Of a DNA stretch of 6,725 bases, positions 1 to 6,725 are shown piece by piece. The position numbers were made by a program, and so were the translations under genes. The notes beneath the pieces were generated by a model. It saw only the letters and a program-made list of their open reading frames with translations. It did no database searches and had not been told where the DNA came from. The DNA is from Nitrosomonadales bacterium (GTDB lineage Bacteria > Pseudomonadota > Gammaproteobacteria > Burkholderiales > SG8-41): positions 1 to 6,725 of the forward strand of contig VFLF01000931.1 of assembly GCA_009885185.1 (NCBI GenBank), written 5' to 3'. Positions within the stretch are counted from its first letter, which is position 1. Each line of letters opens with the position of its first letter.

Positions 1-2579
1 CGCTGCTGCAAGTCACCGCCGGCAACAATTACAAGCTGCGCGTGTATCCGTTGCCCGCGCAGGGCACGCGCCGCGTGCTGATCCGTTACGCGGAAACGCT
101 GCCGGTGTCTGCGAACTTGCGGCGCTACCGTCTGCCACTGGATTACGCGCGTGACCTCGCGGGCTTTACGCTGCGTGTGCTGGTGCGCGCGCCGGAGCAG
201 GCACCCGCGCTCGCGGGCACGCAGCTGCAGGGGTTGGCATTCAAAACACGCGGCGTGGATTACGAGGCGGAGATTTCGCGCAGGGATTTTGCTGCTCGCG
301 GCGTGCTGGAAGTGCAGGTTCCGGTAGCGGTGCGCCCTGAAGTGCATACGCAGATTCACCATGAAACGAACTACTTCGTGGCCGAAGTGCCCGCACGTCT
401 GAGCGACACCGTATTGCGCAACGTGCCGCAGTTAGTGGGCATCGTATGGGACGCTTCCGGCTCCGGCGCCGCGCGCGACCATGCCCGCGAGTTCGCGCTG
501 CTCGACACGTACTTCAAGCGCCTTGGAAATGGCGGCAATGGCGAGGTGCGCCTGACGCGCGTGCGCGACGCCGCCGAGCCCGCGGAACGTTTTCGCATCA
601 GCAACGGCGACTGGAGCGCGTTAAGGCGCGCGCTGGAAACCACCGCCTACGACGGTGCCACGCAGCTGGGTGCATTTACGCCCGAAGCGAATGTCGGCGA
701 ATACCTGCTGTTCAGCGATGGACTGGACAACTTCGGCGAGCGTCCGCTGGCCAAACTCAATGTGCCGCTGTACACCGTGAGCGCCGCCACACGCGCTGAC
801 CCGGCGCGGATGCGGCAACTGGCCGAAGCCAGCGCCGGACAATTTGTCGACCTGGTATCGCTTACCGCCGCCGAAGCCGCGCGCCAATTGTTGTATCGCA
901 CGGCGCGCATCGTGGCGCTCGACGGCCACAACGTGACGCAACTGACCGCCGCGTCGCGAATGGCGAACAACGGGCGCTGGCTGGTGGCCGGGCAATTGCA
1001 GGGCGAGAACGGCACGCTCAGAGTGACGGTGCATTACCCGGCGTCGCGTTCAGGTACCGAGACGATCACTATTCCGCTGCGCGCCGGGCACAACGCTGAT
1101 AGCCTCGCCGCCGCCGCGTGGGCGCAACTGCGCATCGCCGAACTCGACGGCGAATACCGCTTGCACCGCGCGCAAATCCGTCGTCTGGGCATGGCGTTCG
1201 GGCTGACCTCGCGCGAGACTTCGCTGATCGTGCTCGACCGGATTGAAGACTATGTGCGTAACGAGATCTCGCCGCCCGCTGAACTGCGCGCCGAATACGA
1301 CCGCCTGCGGCAAAATCAACATGTGCGCGCCGCCGATGAGCGCAACCGCCAGTTGGAGCGCGTGGTGCAAATGCTCAGGGAAAAAACCGCCTGGTGGGAA
1401 AAGGATTTTCCCAAGAGTGCGCGTCCGCAGCCCGAATCCAAGGCCAAAATCGGCGGCGGCCCGCGTGTGGATGGCGCGGTGATGCAGGAACGTGCGGAAA
1501 TCGATGTGCGCCGCGTTGCCCCGGCGACTGAAGCCTCGCGTGACCGGCAGGCATCGTCGCCGCGGCCAGCCATGAACGCTGCGCCGTCACCCGCAGGCCG
1601 TGCGCAAAACCGACTAGCCGACACCATGGTGGGCGGGGCGGCAAAAGACGACGCTGCAGCAGCGCCGCGCGGCATGAGCATCCAGCTCAAGCGCTGGACG
1701 CCTGACGCGCCGTATTTCAAGCGCTTTAGCGATGCTGCCGCCAGCGACTTATATCGCGTGTATCTAGACGAGCGCGCGGGCTACGTCAACAGTACGGCGT
1801 TTTTTCTCGATGCGGCGGACGTGTTTTTCGACAAGGGGCTGGTGGCGCTCGGCGTGCGCGTACTCGGTAATCTGGCAGAAATGGATCTGGAGAACCGCCA
1901 TATTCTGCGTATTCTCGGCTATCGGCTGACGCAGGCCGGGCAGGCCAAACTCGCGATCCCCATCCTCGCGCGCGTGCTCGAACTCGCGCCCAACGAACCG
2001 CAGTCGTATCGTGATCTGGGTCTGGCGTATGCGGCGGACAAGCAATGGCAAAAGGCCGCTGATAGTTTGTATGAGGTGGTGGTTCGTCCGTGGCACGGAC
2101 GTTTCCCGGAAATCGAACTCACCGCGCTGGATGAACTCAACGCCATCATCGCCACGGCAGAAACACCGGTGGACGTGAGCCGCTACGACGCACGCCTCAT
2201 GCGTAACCTGCCCGTGGAGTTGCGCGTGGCGCTGTCGTGGGACGCCGACAACACCGACATCGACCTGTGGGTGACCGACCCGAACGGCGAGAAGGCCTAC
2301 TACGGCAACCGCATCAGTTATCAGGGCGGACGCATGTCGCAAGATTACACCGGCGGCTACGGCCCGGAAACGTTTTCATTAAAAAACGCCAAGCCCGGAA
2401 AATACAAAGTCGAAGCCAACTTCTACGGCCATAACCAGCAGATCGTCGCTGGCGCCACCACGCTGCAACTGAAACTCACCACGCGCTTCGGCACGCGCGA
2501 GGCGAAGGAACAAACGGTGACACTGCGGCTGAAGGGTAGAAGCGAAGTGGTGCAGGTGGGCGAATTTGAAGTAAAGTAA
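1..2579 (+). CDS. VIT / VWA domain protein with TPR and C-terminal DUF2135 (5'-truncated by the window)
   Basis: The frame is open from base 3, and translation before the GTG at 42 (LLQVTAGNNYKLR) continues a VIT-domain strand, so that GTG is internal and the true start is upstream. The order is: the end of a VIT domain (to about 370); a VWA domain (about 430-900) with a complete MIDAS set, DxSxS as DASGS at 450-464, a Thr in YDGATQLG near 660, and Asp in FSDG near 717; a helical segment with LTSRETSLIVLDRIEDY (about 1203-1253), usual in VIT/VWA proteins; a low-complexity Ala/Pro/Arg linker (about 1430-1680); TPR-like helices (about 1900-2090, LELAPNEPQSYRDLGLAYA); and a DUF2135/YfaP-like beta domain (about 2210-2510, ALSWDADNTDIDLWVTDPNG). 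Metal-dependent ligand binding, probably in the cell envelope, is inferred from the domains. No signal peptide can be judged because the N-terminus is missing. The biological role is unknown, and nothing links it to the F420 genes downstream. Confidence 0.88.
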   Translation, partial: LLQVTAGNNYKLRVYPLPAQGTRRVLIRYAETLPVSANLRRYRLPLDYARDLAGFTLRVLVRAPEQAPALAGTQLQGLAFKTRGVDYEAEISRRDFAARGVLEVQVPVAVRPEVHTQIHHETNYFVAEVPARLSDTVLRNVPQLVGIVWDASGSGAARDHAREFALLDTYFKRLGNGGNGEVRLTRVRDAAEPAERFRISNGDWSALRRALETTAYDGATQLGAFTPEANVGEYLLFSDGLDNFGERPLAKLNVPLYTVSAATRADPARMRQLAEASAGQFVDLVSLTAAEAARQLLYRTARIVALDGHNVTQLTAASRMANNGRWLVAGQLQGENGTLRVTVHYPASRSGTETITIPLRAGHNADSLAAAAWAQLRIAELDGEYRLHRAQIRRLGMAFGLTSRETSLIVLDRIEDYVRNEISPPAELRAEYDRLRQNQHVRAADERNRQLERVVQMLREKTAWWEKDFPKSARPQPESKAKIGGGPRVDGAVMQERAEIDVRRVAPATEASRDRQASSPRPAMNAAPSPAGRAQNRLADTMVGGAAKDDAAAAPRGMSIQLKRWTPDAPYFKRFSDAAASDLYRVYLDERAGYVNSTAFFLDAADVFFDKGLVALGVRVLGNLAEMDLENRHILRILGYRLTQAGQAKLAIPILARVLELAPNEPQSYRDLGLAYAADKQWQKAADSLYEVVVRPWHGRFPEIELTALDELNAIIATAETPVDVSRYDARLMRNLPVELRVALSWDADNTDIDLWVTDPNGEKAYYGNRISYQGGRMSQDYTGGYGPETFSLKNAKPGKYKVEANFYGHNQQIVAGATTLQLKLTTRFGTREAKEQTVTLRLKGRSEVVQVGEFEVK
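1396..1412. repeat. Short perfect inverted repeat inside the VWA gene
   Basis: GGGAAAA (1396-1402) and TTTTCCC (1406-1412) are perfect inverted arms of 7 bases around a 3-base loop. The site lies within codons for WWEKDFPK, near the start of the disordered linker. It lacks a following T-run and is inside an intact reading frame, so it is not a normal terminator. It may have arisen by chance. Confidence 0.5.
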
Positions 2580-2652
2580 TTTGGGGCACACAACGTAAAG
2601 TGTTGGTGGTATCTCCGGTTTACAATGTTCGCGCAATCAACCGGAACCCCAC
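2580..2652 (+). promoter_or_regulatory. Intergenic gap with a possible promoter for the oxidoreductase gene
   Basis: This 73-base gap separates the VWA gene from the oxidoreductase. TACAAT at 2621-2626 is a good match to a sigma-70 -10 box (TATAAT), 26 bases before the ATG. No good -35 element sits 16-18 bases upstream; the nearest TTG-like match (TTGGTG, 2603-2608) is only 12 bases away. A weak CAAC/GTTG inverted repeat (2591-2605) has no T-run, so no terminator is called. Read-through from the VWA gene remains possible. Confidence 0.35.
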
Positions 2653-3648
2653 ATGAAAAACAAGCAAATCCTCCTTGCCTCGCGTCCGCAAGGCGTCGTC
2701 GAAGAAAGCCACTTCCGCCTCGTCGAAACCGATGTTCCCAAAGCAGGAGAGCGTGAGTTCGTGGTGCGCGCGCATTACCTTTCGCTCGACCCTTACATGC
2801 GCGGGCGCATGGACAATGAAAAATCCTACGCCGCCAAGGCCGAAGTCGGCGCGGTGATGGTCGGCACGGCGGTGGGCGAAGTCATCGAATCGAACCACGA
2901 GAAATTCAAGATTGGCGATTTTGTTGAAACGCGCTCTGGCTGGCAGGAATACGGCGTCTCCAACGGCGGCGGCGTGCGCAAGGTTGATCCCAACTACGTG
3001 CCGTTGTCGGCGTACCTGGGGGCGGTGGGCATGCCCGGCGTTACCGCGTGGATCGGCTTGAACGAACACGGCAAACCCAAGGCCGGCGAAACCGTGGTGG
3101 TGTCGGCGGCCAGCGGCGCGGTGGGCAGCGCGGTGGGCCAACTCGCCAAATTCAAGGGTTGCCGCGCCGTGGGAATCGCCGGCGGACGTGAGAAATGCGC
3201 TTACGTGGTGAACGAACTCGGTTTTGAAGCCTGCATCGATTACAAGGCCGGTGGTTTGGACGCCGCGCTGAAAGACGCCTGTCCCAAAGGCATCGACGTC
3301 TACTTCGACAACGTCGGCGGGCCGATACTCAACGCCGTGCTCGACCAAGTGAACGCCTTTGCCCGCATCGCGCTGTGCGGGCAGATTTCCGGCTACAACG
3401 ACCCTGACGCGCTGACCGTGCGCAACTTCCGTAGCTTTCTGGTGAACCGCATCCAGGCGCGCGGCTTCATCTGCTCCGATCACATGGACCTGTGGCGGCC
3501 TGCGCTGAAGGAACTCGGCGAACTGGTGCATGAGGGCAGGCTCAAGTACCGTGAAAGCATCGCGCAGGGGCTGGAAAATGCGCCGCGGGCGTTTATTGGA
3601 CTGCTGAACGGGAAGAATTTTGGCAAGCAATTGGTGAAGCTGATTTGA
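2653..3648 (+). CDS. NADP-dependent oxidoreductase, MDR family, CurA/YncB type (COG2130)
   Basis: The 331-residue product matches the zinc-independent medium-chain reductase group that includes E. coli CurA (YncB) and prostaglandin/leukotriene B4 reductases. These use NADPH to reduce the alpha,beta double bond of enones and similar substrates in the cytosol. Visible landmarks are LSLDPYMRGRM (residues 43-53) in the catalytic GroES-like domain; GMPGVTAW (126-133); the Rossmann motif AASGAVGS (152-159); GIAGGREK (174-181), whose Lys with Tyr197 probably contacts the NADP 2'-phosphate; DVYFDNVGG (215-223); and CGQIS (242-246). No zinc-binding cysteine cluster is seen. The length is close to the family norm (about 335-345). 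The ATG at 2653 is chosen because MKNKQILLASRPQG is the usual N-terminus of the family; the upstream GGAA at 2642 is only a weak ribosome site. The substrate cannot be told from sequence. Its place before the F420 genes may be coincidental. Confidence 0.88.
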   Translation: MKNKQILLASRPQGVVEESHFRLVETDVPKAGEREFVVRAHYLSLDPYMRGRMDNEKSYAAKAEVGAVMVGTAVGEVIESNHEKFKIGDFVETRSGWQEYGVSNGGGVRKVDPNYVPLSAYLGAVGMPGVTAWIGLNEHGKPKAGETVVVSAASGAVGSAVGQLAKFKGCRAVGIAGGREKCAYVVNELGFEACIDYKAGGLDAALKDACPKGIDVYFDNVGGPILNAVLDQVNAFARIALCGQISGYNDPDALTVRNFRSFLVNRIQARGFICSDHMDLWRPALKELGELVHEGRLKYRESIAQGLENAPRAFIGLLNGKNFGKQLVKLI

Positions 3649-3730
3649 GGATTTGCCGCCGGGAAGCGCCTGTACAGATTACACTCCGCTCCATCCTTTT
3701 CATCGTCGTCCCCAGCCTCTGTTGCCGTCA
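3649..3730 (+). promoter_or_regulatory. Gap before the FO synthase gene; weak promoter candidate
   Basis: This 82-base gap lies between the oxidoreductase stop and the chosen ATG of the FO synthase gene. TACACT at 3680-3685 resembles a -10 box, with TTGCCG (3653-3658) upstream at a poor 21-base spacing. No terminator hairpin and no clear Shine-Dalgarno sequence are seen. A reading frame in phase with FO synthase stays open through this gap from a TTG at 3653, but the extra 26 residues (Pro/His-rich) do not look like family sequence. The gene could be transcribed from here or by read-through from the oxidoreductase. Confidence 0.22.
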
Positions 3731-6037
3731 ATGTCTGCCCCCATGATTGCCGCCACCGCCGCCGACCTGATGCCCGAGGCCGCACGCCTGCGCGACGCGG
3801 GCCACGGCCCGCTGGTGTCGTATTCGCGCAAGGTTTTTATTCCGTTGACGCAACTGTGCCGCGATGTATGCAGTTATTGCACCTTTGCGCACGCCCCGCA
3901 GTCGGGTAAGCGCGTCTATCTCACGGCGGATGAAGTTCTGGCGATAGCCAAAGCCGGCCAGGCCGCTGGGTGCACCGAGGCGCTGTTCACGCTGGGCGAC
4001 AAGCCGGAGTTGCGCTACAAGGCCGCGCGCGAGGAATTGGCGGCACTCGGTTACGCCACCACCATCGATTATTTGTACGCGATGTGCGCGCGGGTGTTAA
4101 ACGAAACATCGCTATTGCCGCATGTGAACCCCGGCGTGATGACGCGAGATGAAATGGCGCGGCTGCGCGAGGTGAGTGCATCACAGGGGCTGATGCTGGA
4201 AAGCACGTCCGAGCGCTTGTGCGAAAAAGGCGGGCCGCATTTTGGCTCGCCGGACAAACACCCGGCGGCACGGCTGGCAGTGCTGCGCCTGGCAGGCGAG
4301 CTGAAAATCCCGTTCACCACCGGCATTCTCATCGGCATCGGCGAGACGCGCGCGGAGCGCATCGATGCGCTGACCGCGATTCGTGATTTGCATCAACAAT
4401 ACGGGCAAATCCAGGAATTCATTATTCAAAACTTCCGCGCCAAGCCCGATACCCGCATGGCCTATGCACCGCACGCGCCGCACGAGGAAATGCTGTGGAC
4501 GATTGCCGCCGCGCGTTCGATACTCGGCGCGAAGATGAATCTGCAGGCGCCGCCTAATCTGAGCGGCGAGCATTGCGCCGAATTGCTCGACGCCGGCATC
4601 AACGACTGGGGCGGCGTGTCGCCAGTGACGCCGGATCACGTGAACCCGGAAGCGCCGTGGCCCGCCGTGGAAGCGCTGCGCGCGATAACCGCATCACGCG
4701 GCAAGGAACTGATGGCGCGGCTGCCGAGTTATCCGGCGTATGTGCAAGACGCAGCGCAGTGGCACGACAAAGCCATGGCCACGGCGGTGATACGCGCCAG
4801 TGATTCGGACGGGTATGCGCGTGTGGATGAGTGGTCGCCGGGGCTGGCGCTGCCTTTAAAGCTATTGCCACGGCCATCAAAATATTTAATAAAAACAAAT
4901 ACTTACGATGTAACAACAGAAGCCGGCATCGAACAACTGTTCGCCGCACGCGGCAACGAATTCCACGACATCTGCGCCGCAGCCGACAACCTGCGCCGCG
5001 CCACTGTCGGCGACACCGTGCGCTACGTGGTCAATCGCAACATCAACTACACCAATATCTGCGCCTATCGCTGCACCTTTTGCGCGTTTTCCAAGGGCAC
5101 GCACGGCAAATCGCTGCGCGGCGATCCGTATGATTTATCGCTCGACGAAATCGAGCGACGCGTCGCCGAGGCGTGGTCGCGCGGCGCCACCGAAGTGTGC
5201 ATGCAGGGCGGCATTCATCCCTCGTACACCGGCGACACGTATCTGAACATACTGCGCGCGGTGAAGCGCGCAGCGCCCGGCATCCACGTGCATGCGTTCA
5301 CGCCGCTGGAGGTGACGCACGGCGCGCAGACGCTGGGTTTAACCGTGCGTGAATTTTTGTCGCGGCTGATCGATGCGGGTTTGAACAGTCTGCCGGGCAC
5401 GGCGGCAGAAATTCTTGATGATGAAATCCGGCAAATAATTTGCCCGGATAAGGTCAACACCGATGAATGGCTCACTGTGATGCAAACCGCGCATGAACTG
5501 GGCTTGCGCTCGACCGCCACCATCCTGTTCGGCCACGTCGAGCAGCCGCGCCACTGGGCGCGCCACTTGCTGCGGGTGCGCGCCTTGCAGGAGAAAACTG
5601 GCGGCTTCACCGAATTTATTCCGCTGCCGTTTGTGCATATGGGAGCGCCGGTGTATCAGCAGGGCCGTGCGCGCCGCGGGCCGACCTCGCGCGAGGCGAT
5701 TCTGATGCATGCGGTGGCGCGCCTCGTGCTGCATCCGGTGATACAAAACATCCAGGTATCGTGGGTGAAAATGGGCGAAGACGGCGTGGCGGCGTGTCTC
5801 GCGGCGGGGGTCAATGACCTCGGTGGCACGCTGATGAACGAGAGCATATCGCGCGCGGCGGGCACGCAGCACGGGCAGGAGATGGAACCCGCGCGCATGG
5901 AAGCGATGATTCGCGCGGCGGGGCGCGTGCCGCAGCAACGCACCACGCTGTATGGCGAGGCGGCGGCGGAGCGGCATCAAACGGCATGCCGGGCCGCACC
6001 CTTGGCTGCGCCGATATTTCAAGAGGCAGCAGCATGA
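3731..6037 (+). CDS. fbiC: FO synthase, fused CofG-CofH (FbiC-type), two radical SAM domains
   Basis: This enzyme makes 7,8-didemethyl-8-hydroxy-5-deazariboflavin (FO), the chromophore of coenzyme F420. In the known family, CofH joins a tyrosine-derived hydroxybenzyl group to 5-amino-6-(D-ribitylamino)uracil, and CofG then cyclises the product; each uses S-adenosylmethionine and a 4Fe-4S cluster. The CofG half (about 3806-4745) has the cluster motif CRDVCSYC (CX3CX2C, cysteines at 3857, 3869, 3878), then ALFTLGDKPE, HVNPGVM, CEKGGPHFGSPDKH, PFTTGILIGIGET and DWGGVSPVTPDHVNPEAPWP. The CofH half (about 4920-5956) has VVNRNINYTNIC, CAYRCTFC (cysteines at 5060, 5072, 5081), EVCMQGGIHP, LPGTAAEILDDEIR, FGHVEQPRHW, GGFTEFIPLPF and NDLGGTLMNESISR. 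Both halves look intact. At about 768 residues it is shorter than actinobacterial FbiC (about 856 in M. tuberculosis), mainly at the N-terminus and linker. The start is uncertain: ATG 3731 is chosen, ATG 3743 is equally possible, and neither has a clear ribosome site. Confidence 0.96.
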   Translation: MSAPMIAATAADLMPEAARLRDAGHGPLVSYSRKVFIPLTQLCRDVCSYCTFAHAPQSGKRVYLTADEVLAIAKAGQAAGCTEALFTLGDKPELRYKAAREELAALGYATTIDYLYAMCARVLNETSLLPHVNPGVMTRDEMARLREVSASQGLMLESTSERLCEKGGPHFGSPDKHPAARLAVLRLAGELKIPFTTGILIGIGETRAERIDALTAIRDLHQQYGQIQEFIIQNFRAKPDTRMAYAPHAPHEEMLWTIAAARSILGAKMNLQAPPNLSGEHCAELLDAGINDWGGVSPVTPDHVNPEAPWPAVEALRAITASRGKELMARLPSYPAYVQDAAQWHDKAMATAVIRASDSDGYARVDEWSPGLALPLKLLPRPSKYLIKTNTYDVTTEAGIEQLFAARGNEFHDICAAADNLRRATVGDTVRYVVNRNINYTNICAYRCTFCAFSKGTHGKSLRGDPYDLSLDEIERRVAEAWSRGATEVCMQGGIHPSYTGDTYLNILRAVKRAAPGIHVHAFTPLEVTHGAQTLGLTVREFLSRLIDAGLNSLPGTAAEILDDEIRQIICPDKVNTDEWLTVMQTAHELGLRSTATILFGHVEQPRHWARHLLRVRALQEKTGGFTEFIPLPFVHMGAPVYQQGRARRGPTSREAILMHAVARLVLHPVIQNIQVSWVKMGEDGVAACLAAGVNDLGGTLMNESISRAAGTQHGQEMEPARMEAMIRAAGRVPQQRTTLYGEAAAERHQTACRAAPLAAPIFQEAAA
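4877..4906 (+). other. AT-rich patch at the CofG/CofH joint
   Basis: Only 4 of these 30 bases are G or C, within a gene that is otherwise GC-rich. In frame it encodes SKYLIKTNTY using AAA, TTA, ATA, ACA and AAT, codons otherwise sparse in this window. It falls between the last CofG-like motifs and the helical N-terminus of the CofH half. It may be a relic of a former intergenic region, a slow-translation site between domains, or chance. Confidence 0.7.
6021..6026 (+). promoter_or_regulatory. Ribosome binding site deciding the F420 reductase start
   Basis: AAGAGG lies 7 bases before the ATG at 6034, inside the end of the FO synthase gene. It favours 6034 over the longer in-frame ATG at 5986, whose extra 16 residues precede the conserved Rossmann strand and are not expected in this family. 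Confidence 0.65.
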
Positions 6038-6693
6038 AAATCGGTGTGCTCGGAGGAACCGGCAAGGAAGGCAGCGGACTCGCCTATCGCTGGGCGCTGG
6101 CCGGCCATGAAGTCGTGATCGGCTCGCGAGACGCGACGAAAGCCGCTGCGGGCGCGGCGGAATTAAATGCCTTGCTCGGCGGCAAGGCGGTGGTGCGCGG
6201 CGCGTCCAATCCTGACGCCGCGCAGGCCGAAGTCGTGGTGCTCACCGTGCCCTATGCCGCGCAACTCGCCACGGCGGAAAGCGTGGCCGCGCACCTCGCC
6301 GGAAAAATTCTCATTGATGTCACCGTGCCACTGGTGCCACCCAAGGTGGATCGCGTGCAGTTGCCCAATGGCGAATCGGCGGTGGTGACGCTGCAACGCA
6401 AACTCGGCGCGCAGGTGAAAGTGGTGTCTGCGTTTCAGAATGTTTCCGCCACGCATTTGAAAGACCCGGCGCATGAAGTCGATTGCGATGTGCTGGTGTG
6501 CGGCGACGATGCCGAGGCGCGCGAAGTGGTCATTGGGCTTGCGCACGACGCGGGCCTGCGGGCGTGGCACGCGGGCGTGTTGGCGAATTCGATTGCGTCC
6601 GAGGCGCTGACATCCGTGTTGATCGCGATTAACAAGCGTTACAAGGTCGCAGGGTCGGGGATACGCATTACCGGCGTGCCGCCATCTCCTTAA
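6034..6693 (+). CDS. npdG: NADPH-dependent F420 reductase (F420H2:NADP+ oxidoreductase, Fno type)
   Basis: This 219-residue cytosolic enzyme transfers hydride between reduced F420 and NADP+. In bacteria it usually runs from NADPH to F420, supplying F420H2 to F420-dependent reductases. The N-terminus MKIGVLGGTGKEG is the dinucleotide-binding strand and glycine loop (residues 1-13); IGSRD (29-33) offers Ser/Arg for the NADP 2'-phosphate. Further family marks are TVPY (71-74), DVTVPL (95-100), AFQNVSA (134-140), DVLVCGDD (152-159) and the C-terminal LTSVLIAINKRY...AGSGIRITG (192-214). The length is close to the archaeal Fno of about 212 residues. The start ATG overlaps the FO synthase stop (ATGA, 6034-6037) and has an AAGAGG ribosome site, so the two are very likely translationally coupled in one operon. 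The pairing with FO synthase strongly supports F420 rather than another dinucleotide partner. Confidence 0.94.
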   Translation: MKIGVLGGTGKEGSGLAYRWALAGHEVVIGSRDATKAAAGAAELNALLGGKAVVRGASNPDAAQAEVVVLTVPYAAQLATAESVAAHLAGKILIDVTVPLVPPKVDRVQLPNGESAVVTLQRKLGAQVKVVSAFQNVSATHLKDPAHEVDCDVLVCGDDAEAREVVIGLAHDAGLRAWHAGVLANSIASEALTSVLIAINKRYKVAGSGIRITGVPPSP

Positions 6694-6706
6694 CGTAACC
6701 TTTAGT

Positions 6707-6725
6707 ATGAACGCACGCGCCCTAC
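6707..6725 (+). CDS. Possible start of a further gene, cut by the window end
   Basis: An ATG at 6707, 13 bases after the F420 reductase stop, opens a frame reading MNARAL before the window ends. The short same-strand gap suggests operon continuation. There is no clear Shine-Dalgarno sequence and too few codons to identify a family. In F420 clusters a cofC, cofD or cofE gene, or an F420-dependent enzyme, would be expected here, but the sequence does not show which. Confidence 0.3.

Noticed and set aside
42..44. GTG as the start of the VWA protein
   Set aside because: The frame is open to the window edge and the upstream residues continue a VIT-domain strand, so the gene starts outside the window.
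1764..2342. 192-codon open frame on the - strand opposite the TPR/DUF2135 region
   Set aside because: It has no family motifs and is opposite recognisable TPR and DUF2135 coding sequence; the length is expected by chance at this GC content.
2591..2605. Possible terminator hairpin after the VWA gene
   Set aside because: The stem is only 4 bases (CAAC/GTTG) with no T-run.
2620..3630. Long 336-codon open frame on the - strand opposite the oxidoreductase gene
   Set aside because: It mirrors the + strand gene almost end to end, is His/Arg/Ala-rich with no family motifs, and the + strand frame has clear MDR motifs. It is a GC-rich shadow.
3653..3730. TTG-initiated 26-residue extension of FO synthase
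   Set aside because: The extra residues are Pro/His-rich and unlike the family, TTG is a rare start, and GAGG lies only 2 bases upstream, too close for a ribosome site.
5339..6022. 227-codon open frame on the - strand opposite the CofH half
   Set aside because: Its Arg/His-rich translation shows no recognisable motifs, and it lies wholly opposite strongly conserved CofH sequence.

Overview
The window comes from a GC-rich bacterial chromosome (around 60% GC by eye) with tightly packed genes, all on the + strand. The two lead genes at 2653 and 3731 lack strong Shine-Dalgarno sites. Protein content points to a Proteobacterium, possibly beta or gamma, or a relative of these. That is inference: there is no rRNA or other taxonomic marker here.

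Layout: (1) positions 1-2579 hold the 3' part of a large gene for a VIT/von Willebrand factor A protein with TPR and C-terminal DUF2135 (YfaP-like) segments; its start lies upstream of the window. (2) After a 73-base gap, 2653-3648 encodes a zinc-independent MDR-family NADP-dependent oxidoreductase of the CurA/YncB type. (3) After an 82-base gap, 3731-6037 encodes a two-domain radical SAM protein, CofG fused to CofH (FbiC architecture), which is FO synthase, the committed enzyme of coenzyme F420 biosynthesis. (4) Overlapping its stop codon by ATGA, 6034-6693 encodes NADPH-dependent F420 reductase (NpdG/Fno). (5) A possible next gene begins at 6707 and runs off the window.

The main interest is the F420 module at 3731-6693. 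One gene makes the deazaflavin chromophore FO from tyrosine and the ribityl-diaminouracil intermediate of riboflavin synthesis. The next gene moves hydride between NADPH and finished F420. The genes that turn FO into F420 (cofC, cofD and cofE, or fbiD, fbiA and fbiB) are not in the window and would be expected close downstream. F420 is classically a cofactor of archaea and Actinobacteria, so finding it in a proteobacterial-looking setting suggests an acquired module. The CofG/CofH joint carries a striking AT-rich patch (4877-4906). No RNA genes, insertion sequences, CRISPR arrays or convincing terminators were seen.
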